A stretch of DNA of 64,000 nt. Source: PALSA-350 sp963794165 (GTDB lineage Bacteria > Acidobacteriota > Terriglobia > Terriglobales > Acidobacteriaceae). The translations under genes were made by a program, and so were the position numbers. The notes below the pieces were generated by a model, which ran no database searches, was not told the DNA's origin, and saw only the letters and a program-made list of their open reading frames with translations. The stretch spans positions 186,001 to 250,000 of the forward strand of contig CAWCCT010000007.1 of assembly GCA_963794165.1 (NCBI GenBank). The letters run 5' to 3'. Shown in pieces: positions 22,542 through 31,119 of this stretch (within the stretch, counting starts at the first letter, position 1; each line of letters begins with the position of its first letter).

Positions 22542-24662
22542 TTAGCACTCGTTCCGCAGCATGAGGAGAGAGGAGACCATCTTCTGACAGATATCAAGGA
22601 TAGCCTGCGAGTTCGGCGAGCTGTGGTCCTCGAAGCGCTGCTGTAATAGCCGGATGGAATCATCGCTGATGCGCGCAGGCGCGTCCTCTTCGCGTGCGAG
22701 CCATGCGGCAATGTGCTTGAGTTTATCGCTATATTCATTGAGAAAATGGTCCAGCGCCTGATTTTGGCGCACTGTCAATACGGAGTCGATCTCTCGCCGC
22801 CCACGATGTGAGAGAAGACTGAGCTCCAGCAGGTAGACCGAGCGCAACGCCGGCTGAGCCCTCTCAATCCGATCACACTCCGCAACGTCTTCCTCGCGCC
22901 GATGGCGAAACTCAAACTCAAACCGCGCGGCATCCGCCTGCGATTCCAAACTGGCAAAGTTATCATTGATCTGAGTGCGGAGACGCCTAAGCTGTGAAAC
23001 GGCGATGGCCCTATCGCTTACCACGGGACAAACTGCGAGATCTGCCAGCATCCGTACGTTCCGCACCAACAGTTTTTGTAGCTGCTCCGCATCGCTCTTC
23101 GTCCCCAAGCGGTCAAAGATAAGGCTCATGGCGAGAATGCCCAGGAACACGCCAACTACCTTATCGCGCGCGACCGTGAGATCGGTCTCGAACTTGAAAT
23201 CCTGCAGGTTGACGAAGTAAAAGGCGAGCGCAATCTGCACGCCAAAAAAGGAAAGCCGCGGGCTGGAGGTCGCGAACCACGCGGCGATCGCGGTCCCCGC
23301 AGCAAAGAAGAGAGCAAACCCGAAGATGGTGTCGATACCGGGTAGGATCAGAATCTGCGCCGAAATTCCCAGGACCAACCCTCCGACAACAAATCCGGCA
23401 AGGCGGAGAAGCTGCGCCTGGAGCGAAGTGCCGGTAGTGCCCAGCGCGGTAACGATGCAAGTCAGGACGGACGGGAAAATGCCGGGCCAGTCGAGCGCGT
23501 TGTAGAGGACGTAACAAACGCTGGCAGCCAGGCATCCGGCAAAGGCGAAGTGTAGATATTCAGGGTTCTGGAATGCGTCAGGCACCAACAGACCGCGCCA
23601 CCAGTCCTGCCTTGGCGCGTTCCGGGAAGCATCGACGATCTCATCGGGTTGAAAGACTTCGGGAATGAGTGCGACGGTTCGTTCCATCTCTTGAAGGATG
23701 GGAGAGCCAGAGGAGGGCTGCCCATCGAGCGCAGGAGGAGATGCGGAAATGGCCCCTGATTTGCGTAGCTCCGCTCGGATTGCTCCGAGCCTCGAAGAGA
23801 GTGCGTGCAGGCGGATCGCGTCGTCGTCGCCAGGCTGGGGGAAAGTGCGCTCGAGATCCGCGGCAAGACCAATGAGCCGGCCGGCCAGCGAAATAAGGGC
23901 AGCGCGCTGTGCCCGCCGGGTCGGGTCCAGACCTTGGCGCTGCAACGTCACCCTGAGCCGGCCAGTGCCGATCATTTCGTATTTATGTACTCTGGCGAGG
24001 ACCGATTTCGCTGGAGCGCGGTGAGCGGAAATGCTTTCCGCTACCTGCTGCACCGCGAGCAGCAGATCGTCGACGAACGTGATGAGCGGATCGGAGCGAT
24101 CGAAGATGCGGTAGAGCGCCTCGGTTGCCACCGTGGCGCCAGTACCCACGGCGATGATCACAATAGGCCAGAGAGTCCCCTCCACCTGGACTTCGCTGGG
24201 CACGTAGCGGTCCCATACCGGCAGGGCGACGCCAATCGGAATGACGAAAGCCAGTGCGGCTGCGTAGTTAGTCGTCGTGCGTATAACGAAAAAAATCAGA
24301 TACAGGCTTCCGATCACCCAGAAGAAATGAGTAATGGGGTAACCGCGGAACAACATCATACCGAGCAGGGTGTAGAGGCTCGCGCCCACGAATCCGATGA
24401 CGATGAATTGTCCCCCACGCCAGGTAGCGGTGAGATTTTCGCGAGCCAGGAGAATTGAAAACAAACCAGCCAGGGCCGCGTTAGGAATGCGGAAGGTCAC
24501 GACAATGATCATGACCAGCGTCGCCGCGATCGTCATGCGGATGACGGTGTTCAGGCGTCCTGGATAGGGAGCAACTTCCCACCGTATGAATTCGCGAAGC
24601 CAAAGCCAGGAGATGCTTCGACGGGCTGGCTGGCGGGGGAGCTGAGCGGCTCGGGTCGCCAT
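22542..24662 (-). CDS. FUSC/MdtO-like inner-membrane efflux component
   Basis: The 706-residue protein has two similar halves of about six hydrophobic helices. The first (about 40-200) includes RMTIAATLVMIIVVTFRIPNAAL, and the second (about 375-525) includes HFAFAGCLAASVCYVLYNALDWPGIF. A soluble linker lies between them and a long helical C-terminal region follows. This is the fusaric-acid-resistance/aromatic-acid-exporter (FUSC) layout, as in E. coli MdtO and AaeB. It starts one base after the membrane-fusion gene stop. With the ytcA-like gene it forms a ytcA-mdtN-mdtO-like operon. The exported compound is unknown; relatives handle aromatic acids and sulfa drugs. Confidence 0.88.
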   Translation of the reverse strand: MATRAAQLPRQPARRSISWLWLREFIRWEVAPYPGRLNTVIRMTIAATLVMIIVVTFRIPNAALAGLFSILLARENLTATWRGGQFIVIGFVGASLYTLLGMMLFRGYPITHFFWVIGSLYLIFFVIRTTTNYAAALAFVIPIGVALPVWDRYVPSEVQVEGTLWPIVIIAVGTGATVATEALYRIFDRSDPLITFVDDLLLAVQQVAESISAHRAPAKSVLARVHKYEMIGTGRLRVTLQRQGLDPTRRAQRAALISLAGRLIGLAADLERTFPQPGDDDAIRLHALSSRLGAIRAELRKSGAISASPPALDGQPSSGSPILQEMERTVALIPEVFQPDEIVDASRNAPRQDWWRGLLVPDAFQNPEYLHFAFAGCLAASVCYVLYNALDWPGIFPSVLTCIVTALGTTGTSLQAQLLRLAGFVVGGLVLGISAQILILPGIDTIFGFALFFAAGTAIAAWFATSSPRLSFFGVQIALAFYFVNLQDFKFETDLTVARDKVVGVFLGILAMSLIFDRLGTKSDAEQLQKLLVRNVRMLADLAVCPVVSDRAIAVSQLRRLRTQINDNFASLESQADAARFEFEFRHRREEDVAECDRIERAQPALRSVYLLELSLLSHRGRREIDSVLTVRQNQALDHFLNEYSDKLKHIAAWLAREEDAPARISDDSIRLLQQRFEDHSSPNSQAILDICQKMVSSLLMLRNEC

Positions 24663-24663
24663 A

Positions 24664-25914
24664 TCAAGGCTTCCGTTTGTATCCGCGGATAACGACTACT
24701 GCAGATTCCCCGAGACGAATGCCGTCAGCGGGCGGTGACTGAATCCGTATGCGGACGGGGTAGCGGCTGGCCAGGTGTACCCAGCTCAGAGTGCGTTGTA
24801 CGTCGGGCAGGCCGGTCGTTATGTGGCCCAGGAGCGAAGGATCGGCTACAACACCGTACCCGGTGCTCTCGACGACGCCCGTAAATCGCAATCCCGAGTC
24901 AGACATAATGTACACGTCCGCAGTCATACCCGGTTGGATATGCTTCAGCTGCGTCTCGCGGAAATTCGCAACCACCCACCAGACGCGAGTATCGATAAGA
25001 GTGAAGATCTCCTGTCCTATGTGAGCGTAAGCACCCTCGGAAATGACGAGGCTGGTCACGCGCGCGTCGAAGGGAGCGTAGACGCGGCAATGGTTGTAGT
25101 TGTATTCGGCGTCGGCGATTGCGGCAGCCCGTCCCTGCCGTTGCGCGACCAGGGGATCGAGGGTGAGTACGCTGGACTGCGACTGGTGGAGTTGTGCTGT
25201 GCTCTGCTCTGCGGATGCCTTGGCCTCCGCCAGGGCGGCCACCATGGTGTTGAGGTGGGCCCGATTGAGAGCCAATTGCGATTCGGCTTCATGCACGGAC
25301 TGCGCGCTGGCCTGCTCTGTCGTTCGTGCCTGGTCCACCTGGTCGACGGTAACGTACTTTTTGGCGAGCAGGGGCTCGACCCGGTGCAGGTTATTCTCCG
25401 CGTATGCGGACTCAGCCTTGGCCCGATCCAGCGCGGCCTCAGAGTGGGCGACATCAGCCTCCGCTTCGCGGATCAAGGCTTGCGACCGCTCGACGTTGGC
25501 GCCGGCGCTGCGGGTTGCTGCCCCGGAGGCGGTGACGGCGTGCACTTCGGCTCCAATGCGCCGCTGCTCGTCGACCACCTGGCCTTCCAGGGCGGCTTGG
25601 TCCGAAACCGCGTGGTCAAGGGCGTACTTATAGGGTCGATCATCGATTTCGAAAAGTAGATCGCCCTGTTTAACGTGCTGATTGTCGGCGACGTTCAGGT
25701 GCAGTATGGGCCCCGCGACAACGGGGGCGATGCCGATGTAATTGGCAAAGATTTCGGCGTCATCGGTCTGGGGATGCCGAGTTGTGACCGCGTAGACGAT
25801 GATCAAGCCGATGATCGCCAGCAGAACCATGCCTGCCGTGAGAACGCGACCGTACCACTGAAGTTTTGCGAGGCGATCGTCTTGCTCGAGTTGGCCAGCG
25901 TCTTGGGTAGACAT
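24664..25914 (-). CDS. HlyD/EmrA-family periplasmic adaptor (MdtN-like)
   Basis: The 416-residue protein has one N-terminal membrane helix (about 25-47: VLTAGMVLLAIIGLIIVYAV). A biotinyl-lipoyl-like half follows (PVVAGPILHLNVADNQHVKQGDLLFEID). A long coiled-coil hairpin (about 105-250) is rich in Ala/Glu, and the second lipoyl half and beta-barrel include VYAPFDARVTSLVISEGAY and WWVVANFRETQLKHIQPG. This is the adaptor of a tripartite pump, bridging the FUSC protein and an outer-membrane channel. It sits nine bases downstream of the ytcA-like gene. Confidence 0.92.
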   Translation of the reverse strand: MSTQDAGQLEQDDRLAKLQWYGRVLTAGMVLLAIIGLIIVYAVTTRHPQTDDAEIFANYIGIAPVVAGPILHLNVADNQHVKQGDLLFEIDDRPYKYALDHAVSDQAALEGQVVDEQRRIGAEVHAVTASGAATRSAGANVERSQALIREAEADVAHSEAALDRAKAESAYAENNLHRVEPLLAKKYVTVDQVDQARTTEQASAQSVHEAESQLALNRAHLNTMVAALAEAKASAEQSTAQLHQSQSSVLTLDPLVAQRQGRAAAIADAEYNYNHCRVYAPFDARVTSLVISEGAYAHIGQEIFTLIDTRVWWVVANFRETQLKHIQPGMTADVYIMSDSGLRFTGVVESTGYGVVADPSLLGHITTGLPDVQRTLSWVHLASRYPVRIRIQSPPADGIRLGESAVVVIRGYKRKP

Positions 25915-25923
25915 CGTGTTTAC

Positions 25924-26223
25924 CTAGCTGTAAAACAGGAGCCACAACATGCAAGCGAGGAAGGTCGCCATGGCGAGATAGAAAAGTACAGGTGCAGCCA
26001 CATGTTCAGCGACAGCAGTGCGAGCAATCAGGGCGCGTCCGCCCGTCATCAGCACGAGACCACCGACTGAGCAGAAGATCCACGCCGGGAAGAAGGAGCC
26101 GAAGATGCTGTATTCGGGCGCGTGAGAGCAGCCGACCGACATCAGCCCCGCCAGAAATAAACCGGCGAGCGGGCCGAGTGATCCCATGCGGCGCCGAAAG
26201 CGCTCTGTTGGTTCGGTATTCAT
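25924..26223 (-). CDS. YtcA-like small membrane lipoprotein
   Basis: The 99-residue protein has a lipobox-like segment (LFLAGLMSVGC), then SHAPEYSIFGSFFPAWIFCSVGG and a second membrane helix at the C-terminus. The 'GSFFPAWI' motif is characteristic of YtcA, encoded beside mdtNOP in enterobacteria. It is the first gene of the efflux operon and is led by a palindromic promoter. Its role in the pump is not established in any organism I know. Confidence 0.8.
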   Translation of the reverse strand: MNTEPTERFRRRMGSLGPLAGLFLAGLMSVGCSHAPEYSIFGSFFPAWIFCSVGGLVLMTGGRALIARTAVAEHVAAPVLFYLAMATFLACMLWLLFYS

Positions 26224-26288
26224 ATCAGGCAGACCTCAAAGCCTCGATATAGCAGGCCCATCACTCGACAGCCTCATTCTATTTTTCG

Positions 26289-26350
26289 ATTAGGCCACAG
26301 AGCCAAGAACCGAATCTATTGGACGAAGGTATCGATCAATACCTTCGTGT
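26289..26350 (-). promoter_or_regulatory. Promoter of the ytcA-mdtN-mdtO-like operon with island palindrome
   Basis: On the minus strand: palindrome ACGAAGGTATTG/ATCGATACCTTCGTCCAAT (26317-26350), -35-like TAGATT (26313-26318), 18-base spacer, extended -10 TGG-CCTAAT (26289-26294). The start codon follows about 66 bases downstream. The spacer is one base longer than at the other sites. Confidence 0.7.
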
Positions 26351-26359
26351 CAGGGCTGC

Positions 26360-26548
26360 CTCTGGTTCCCTCGCCAAGGCCGGGTGCCCCACATCTCGCT
26401 CGTTCTTCGCGAGATGTGGGATACCACAGCACCTTCCCTCTGACTCTCGATTCATCCGATACGCTTGACGGTCAACATCGGCGGTATCCCACATCTCGCG
26501 AAGAACGAGCGAGATGTGGGGCACCCGGCCTTGGCGAGGGAACCAGAG
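26360..26548. repeat. Repeat C, copy 2
   Basis: Same architecture as 22297-22474, with arms CTCTGGTTCCCTCGCCAAGG onward and their complement ending CCTTGGCGAGGGAACCAGAG. It fills the divergent region between two palindromic promoters, which face away from it. Confidence 0.8.
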
Positions 26549-26569
26549 AGCTAAGGCAGTTGAAGGTTA

Positions 26570-26633
26570 CCGATACTTTGGTATCGATCAATACGTTCGT
26601 CCAATAGACTCAGCTCCGCACTTCTGACCTAAT
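26570..26633 (+). promoter_or_regulatory. Promoter of the outer-membrane factor gene with island palindrome
   Basis: The palindrome has a degraded left arm (ACTTTGGTATCG) and good right arm (ATACGTTCGTCCAAT), 26570-26605. TAGACT (26605-26610), 17 bases and TGA-CCTAAT (26628-26633) follow. The leader to the start codon is long, about 180 bases, with no obvious reading frame. Confidence 0.65.
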
Positions 26634-26817
26634 GGCTGCTGAACGCGAAATAATCCTTTTCCAGTTCTGCGTAAGCGGACAAGATGCGCATGACAGCGAG
26701 TTAAACGCGTTTGTCAACGCAGTGAGGAGGTAGTTCGTCCCAGAGTCAAGCGGCAAACGCATCCGAGGAATTGCAAGAACTGGGCGACGGCGCGCATGCC
26801 GGAAGGTGTTGCTGGGA

Positions 26818-28308
26818 ATGAACCGGAAGAGGTTTCGATTGATCGAGTACATCCCATCCTTGAATGTTCTATTTTTGTCCTCGCTTCTCGCCTTGTCCGC
26901 GGCGGGAGCTCTGGCGCAATGCGCGGGCAAAGTGTCTTCTCCAGCAGCGGTCGCCGACTGCGCCTCTCGCGAAACCCCTGGCGAGGGAAGAGCGGTACTC
27001 GATCCAGTCCACCCGTATAGCCTTGCCGAACTGATTGATGTTGCCGAGCATCACAATCCCAGCACGCGCACGATCTGGGAGCGCGCAAAACAGAAGGCAC
27101 GCGAACTTGGTTTGGCAAAAGCCGCTTATTATCCCGAGTTAGAGGGTTCAGCTGTTTTCGGCGACCGGAGATTGATAAATCCATTCCCGAAACCCCTGGC
27201 CCCTCGCGGCTACGTCATGGTTGAGGTGCCCGTCGTCGAGCCTGAAGTCGCGCTCGAATATCTCATCTTCGACTTTGGTAAACGCGGAGCGACGGTGGAC
27301 TCGGCGAATCAGGAGAAGCTCGTTGCGGGTGCAGACTTCATTCAGGTAAATCAAGCACTGGCGTTTCGCGTCGCCAGTGCGTATTACCAGCTGGTAACCG
27401 CACAGGAAAGATTGCAGGCCACCCAGGACATATTGCGGACTGCACAAACCACCCAGGATGCGGCTGAAAACAGACTGAACAACGGACTTGCCACTCTTCC
27501 CGATGTCCTCCAGGCCCGGGCCGAAACCTCACAGGCTGTCTTCGACGAGGAATCCGCGGATGGGGACGAAAAGATTGCGCGGGTGACGCTGACTGAGGCG
27601 GTCGGGGCTGATCCATCTCCCAACATAACGATCGACAGCGAGAGGAGTGCGCCGCTGCCGGAGAGCCTGACCATGTCCATCGAGAAACTGATCGACCGCG
27701 CGATGGCGAATCGTCCCGAACTCATGGCGCAAACTCTGCGCATTCGCTCCGCCGAGGCTCGCATTCGTGCAGCCAAGGCAGAGTACAAACCGCAGATCGT
27801 TCTCTCGGGATCGGTCGCGCAGACCTCCATCTGGCCCTCGGCGGATTACGGCCAGCTCGGCTCCGCGAGCGAGCCTACCTGGACCGCCGAACTCGGCATC
27901 CATTGGCGCATCTTTGACGGAGGTGTGCGCAAGAACGAAGTGTTGATCGCCGAATCGAAACGCCGCGAGGCAGAGGACGAACTTACGACGATCAATGATG
28001 AGACGACGCGCGAGGTCTGGACCGCTTACATAGCTTTCCGGACGGCGTTGCGAAAGCACGAGGCTGCAGTGGCGCTTCTCGCATCCGGCAACGAGTCTTA
28101 CTCGGCATCGCTCGACGCATACCAATATGGAGTCAAGAACCTAGTCGATGTTGTTACCGCGGAGAAGCAACTGGCCCAGGCTCGACTATCCAGTGTCTCC
28201 GCCCGATCAGAATTGTTTCTAGAGGCAGTCAACCTTGAATTCGCCACCGGAAACCTGCTGAGGAATCAACCGCCAGCGACCAGGCTTCAGTCTCAGGACG
28301 GACACTAA
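26818..28308 (+). CDS. TolC-family outer-membrane efflux protein (MdtP-like)
   Basis: The start is taken as the ATG at 26818 (ggaagg upstream); a start at 26806 adds four residues. The 496-residue protein has a signal peptide (FLSSLLALSAAGALAQ) and two outer-membrane-efflux repeats with long Ala/Gln/Glu-rich helices (about 75-270 and 295-485). Conserved text includes YPELEGSAVF and GVKNLVDVVTAEKQLAQARL. It is divergent from the ytcA-mdtN-mdtO-like operon and has the same palindromic promoter, so it is the likely outer-membrane partner. In E. coli the equivalent gene lies in the same operon; here it is split off. Confidence 0.9.
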   Translation: MNRKRFRLIEYIPSLNVLFLSSLLALSAAGALAQCAGKVSSPAAVADCASRETPGEGRAVLDPVHPYSLAELIDVAEHHNPSTRTIWERAKQKARELGLAKAAYYPELEGSAVFGDRRLINPFPKPLAPRGYVMVEVPVVEPEVALEYLIFDFGKRGATVDSANQEKLVAGADFIQVNQALAFRVASAYYQLVTAQERLQATQDILRTAQTTQDAAENRLNNGLATLPDVLQARAETSQAVFDEESADGDEKIARVTLTEAVGADPSPNITIDSERSAPLPESLTMSIEKLIDRAMANRPELMAQTLRIRSAEARIRAAKAEYKPQIVLSGSVAQTSIWPSADYGQLGSASEPTWTAELGIHWRIFDGGVRKNEVLIAESKRREAEDELTTINDETTREVWTAYIAFRTALRKHEAAVALLASGNESYSASLDAYQYGVKNLVDVVTAEKQLAQARLSSVSARSELFLEAVNLEFATGNLLRNQPPATRLQSQDGH

Positions 28309-28313
28309 TGGTT

Positions 28314-28350
28314 TTTGCCCCGGACGGCAGTGCAACTCATCCGGGGCAAA
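28314..28350 (+). terminator. Hairpin after the outer-membrane factor gene
   Basis: TTTGCCCCGGA and its exact complement TCCGGGGCAAA form an 11-bp stem with a 15-base loop five bases after the stop. There is no T-run afterwards, so it may stabilise the 3' end or need a factor. Confidence 0.5.
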
Positions 28351-28454
28351 GGAATCCTCGATACCTTCTTCCGTTTCTCGCATCTCTAGCTTAATGCCTT
28401 CGTAGCCTCCGACAACACCGGGTCGGGGTGACGCCCTAGAAAAGGAGATTTGCA

Positions 28455-29864
28455 ATGAGCGATTCGCATTCTGACGCCCTGGTATTTTTTGGTGCCACAG
28501 GCGATCTGGCCTACAAAAAGATTTTTCCCGCGCTACAGGCGATGATCAAACGCGGTCACCTCAACGTGCCGGTGATCGGGGTAGCAAAAGCCGGTTGGAA
28601 CCTCGACCAGCTTCGCGCGCGGGCACAAGACAGCCTCGAGAAACACGGCGGAATCGACGCTGCAGCTTTCAACAAGTTGACCGGCTTGTTGCGTTATGTA
28701 GATGGCGACTACGCAGACCCTGCCACTTTTCAGGCGCTCCGCAAAGAACTCAACGGAGCGAAAAGGCCGGCGCATTACCTGGCCATTCCTCCCCTTCTGT
28801 TCGGAGCGGTGGTGGAGCAATTAGCGAAATCCGGTTCCGCCGAGGGCGCTCGCGTCATTGTCGAGAAGCCCTTCGGAACCGACCTTGCCTCAGCGCAGGA
28901 GCTCAACCGGATTCTTCATACGGCCTTTCCCGAATCCGGCATCTTTCGCATTGACCACTATCTGGGCAAGCGTCCTGTGAACAACGTGGTAGTTTTCCGG
29001 TTCGTCAATGCGTTCATGGAGCCGTTCTGGAATCGCAACTACGTCGAAAGCGTGCAGATCACCATGGCAGAAGATTTCGGTGTGGAGGGGCGCGGCGCTT
29101 TCTACGATCAAACCGGCACCATTCGCGACGTAATCCAAAACCATCTGTTTCAAATCCTGTGCAATCTCACGATGGAGCCTCCGGTCCGCATTGACAGTGA
29201 AACCATTCGTGATGAGAAGGTGAAGGTACTGAAGGCGATTCCGCCGTTGGAGGTGGATAATCTCGTCCGGGGGCAATTTCGCGGTTACCGCCAGGAAGGG
29301 GGCGTTCGCTCCGATTCGAAGATGGAAACCTTTGGCGCACTGCGGCTGGAGATTGATTCCTGGCGTTGGAAAAACGTGCCCTTCTACATCCGCGCAGGAA
29401 AGAATTTACCTGTGACCTGCACCGAGGTTCTCGCCCGGTTTCGAAAGCCTCCGACGGTTATCAAAGAGAGTGCACTGTCTCAGAACCATTTGCGGTTCCG
29501 GATCAGTCCCGAGATGACGATAGCCATCGGCACGGCTGTCATGGCTGAGGGTGAGGAATTCAAAGTCGAGGACATCGAGATGGTGGCGAGTCGTCATCCC
29601 CGTCCAGACGAAATGGACGCGTACGAGCTCCTCTTGGGCGATGCGATGTCGGGGGATGCCACTCTGTTTGCACGCCAGGATTATGTGGAAGAGGCCTGGC
29701 GAATCGTCGATCCCGTGCTGAAAGCCAGTACTCCCGTCTTCGAGTACGAGAAAGGCACCTGGGGTCCGAGCGAGGTCGAGCAGAGAGTTTCGCCCGCCGG
29801 AGGCTGGCACAACCCAATCACATCAGATCAGGAAGATTTCCGCCTGGTCGCCCAGGCCGGCTGA
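28455..29864 (+). CDS. zwf: Glucose-6-phosphate 1-dehydrogenase
   Basis: The 469-residue protein starts after aaggag. It has the Rossmann nucleotide site FFGATGDLAYKKIFPAL, the EKPFGTDLASAQELN segment, and the active-site RIDHYLGK with the catalytic His region. The C-terminal fold is of normal family length. It oxidises glucose-6-phosphate to 6-phosphogluconolactone, making NADPH at the head of the pentose phosphate pathway. With the transaldolase nearby it supplies reducing power that the aldo/keto reductase could use. A CGATACCTTC half-site lies upstream, but its spacing to a -10 candidate differs from the other promoters. Confidence 0.93.
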   Translation: MSDSHSDALVFFGATGDLAYKKIFPALQAMIKRGHLNVPVIGVAKAGWNLDQLRARAQDSLEKHGGIDAAAFNKLTGLLRYVDGDYADPATFQALRKELNGAKRPAHYLAIPPLLFGAVVEQLAKSGSAEGARVIVEKPFGTDLASAQELNRILHTAFPESGIFRIDHYLGKRPVNNVVVFRFVNAFMEPFWNRNYVESVQITMAEDFGVEGRGAFYDQTGTIRDVIQNHLFQILCNLTMEPPVRIDSETIRDEKVKVLKAIPPLEVDNLVRGQFRGYRQEGGVRSDSKMETFGALRLEIDSWRWKNVPFYIRAGKNLPVTCTEVLARFRKPPTVIKESALSQNHLRFRISPEMTIAIGTAVMAEGEEFKVEDIEMVASRHPRPDEMDAYELLLGDAMSGDATLFARQDYVEEAWRIVDPVLKASTPVFEYEKGTWGPSEVEQRVSPAGGWHNPITSDQEDFRLVAQAG

Positions 29865-29994
29865 CAACGCGGATCGTCCAAATTACCTCTTTTCCGCTTC
29901 ACCGCTCATCACGGTGCGGTAAAGATGGAATGCGCAAGCGAATGACGTATCAATGCCCGGGGGGCCGGTGGCTAAACGTGAGCCCAGCCCGGAA

Positions 29995-30215
29995 GAGTCT
30001 GTGTGAGAACCTCCTGGCTTTGTATCAGGGCCCGAATTTAGTCGGGCCGTAAAGAATTGAAAAAAGATTGGGCTTTAGCCCCTGCTACCGCGCTTCTTGC
30101 AGAAGATGCTCCTGGAGACAATTTCGGCAGGGGCTAAAGCCCAGATCTTTGTTGCCTCAGCGGCCCGACTAAATTCGGGCCCTGATACAAAGCCAGGGGA
30201 TTCTCACACAGACTC
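29995..30215. repeat. Repeat E: long inverted-repeat element
   Basis: The outer arms start GAGTCTGTGTGAGAA and continue CCTGGCTTTGTATCAGGGCC and CGAATTTAGTCGGGCCG; the right side is the complement ending GACTC at 30215. Inner arms TGGGCTTTAGCCCCTGC also pair. The end text GTCTGYGTGAGAA also occurs near 4.13 and 63.69 kb. No gene lies in 29865-30432. Confidence 0.75.
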
Positions 30216-30316
30216 GGAAGCGCTGGGATATTAGAAGGGTCTCGAGCGCCGTAGGTGCGGCACTCTATCGCTGCTACATCCCATCTGGTTTGGTCATACC
30301 CGTTCGCGGCACTACA

Positions 30317-30373
30317 CCAAAGTATTGCCGATACCTTCGTCCAATTGTTTGTCGCTTGCCCTTCTGTTGTGAT
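30317..30373 (+). promoter_or_regulatory. Promoter of the Hsp31/DJ-1-like gene with island palindrome
   Basis: ACCAAAGTATTGC / CGATACCTTCGTCCAATT (30317-30346), TTGTTT (-35, 30345-30350), 17 bases, TGT-TGTGAT (-10, 30368-30373). The -10 region resembles that of the carbonic-anhydrase-like promoter most closely. Confidence 0.7.
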
Positions 30374-30432
30374 TGCCTCATTGCGACCCGATTCGGTCGG
30401 AAAATCCACGACGGAGAAAAAGGAGAATGACC

Positions 30433-31119
30433 ATGAAAATACTGATGGTGTTAACATCCCACGATCAATTGGGCAACACCGGCCGCAAGACAGGCTTCTG
30501 GCTTGAAGAATTTGCCGCCCCTTACTTTGTTTTCCGGGACGCCGGTGTTCAGCTGGCCCTCGCCTCCCCTAAAGGCGGCCAACCCCCTGTCGATCCCAAG
30601 AGCGATCTGCCCGAAAATCAAACATCCGCGATGTCACGATTCAAGCAGGATGAAACAGCGAAGGCGGCACTTGCCCACACCGTCAAGCTTGAGGATATGA
30701 AGGCAGCCGACTTCGACACGGTCTTCTATGTTGGAGGACACGGTCCAATGTGGGACTTGGCAGAGAGCGCCGTTTCGATCGCCTTATTAGAGTCCTTCTA
30801 CAACTCGGGCAAGCCGATTGCGCTGGTGTGCCACTCCCCAGGTGTACTCCGTCATGTCACATATAAGGGTGAGCCCCTTGTAAAAGGTAAGCGTGTCACT
30901 GGCTTCACGAACGGAGAGGAAGCAGCGGTCCAACTGACACATGTTGTGCCGTTTCTAGTGGAGGACGAACTGCTACGGCTGGGAGCGATCTTTGAGAAGG
31001 TTGCGGACTGGCAGCCGTTTTCAGTCGTTGATGGCCGCCTCGTCACAGGGCAGAATCCAGCGTCCTCAACCACTGCAGCCCAGAACCTCATCAATCTGCT
31101 CGCTCGAAAAGCCGCTTAG
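30433..31119 (+). CDS. DJ-1/PfpI family protein, Hsp31/glyoxalase III-like
   Basis: The start is the ATG at 30433, seven bases after aaggag; an ATG six bases earlier is too close to that site. The 228-residue protein has DTVFYVGGHGPMWDL, ALVCHSPGVLRHV with the nucleophilic elbow Cys (C-H-S), and an early Glu in FWLEEFAAP. These are the marks of the Hsp31/GLO III group, which converts methylglyoxal to lactate without cofactors and has chaperone activity. Its promoter carries the palindrome, linking carbonyl detoxification to the proposed regulon. The stop codon abuts repeat A copy 2. Confidence 0.9.
   Translation: MKILMVLTSHDQLGNTGRKTGFWLEEFAAPYFVFRDAGVQLALASPKGGQPPVDPKSDLPENQTSAMSRFKQDETAKAALAHTVKLEDMKAADFDTVFYVGGHGPMWDLAESAVSIALLESFYNSGKPIALVCHSPGVLRHVTYKGEPLVKGKRVTGFTNGEEAAVQLTHVVPFLVEDELLRLGAIFEKVADWQPFSVVDGRLVTGQNPASSTTAAQNLINLLARKAA

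Noticed and set aside
23805..24458. Plus-strand frame of 217 codons opposite the FUSC gene
   Set aside because: Antisense shadow of a clear membrane protein gene.
24775..25659. Plus-strand frame of 294 codons opposite the HlyD-type adaptor
   Set aside because: Composition is Cys/Gly/Arg-rich without motifs, and the adaptor on the other strand is clear.
22297..26548. Repeat C copies considered as a CRISPR array
   Set aside because: Copies are 4 kb and 37 kb apart, are palindromic over the full length and have no unique spacers or cas genes.
28349..28394. CGATACCTTC half-site and CTCTAGCTTAAT upstream of glucose-6-phosphate dehydrogenase, as another regulon promoter
   Set aside because: The half-site and the -10 candidate are eight bases closer than in all other sites and the palindrome's other arm is missing. 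Left out of the regulon pending a matrix scan.
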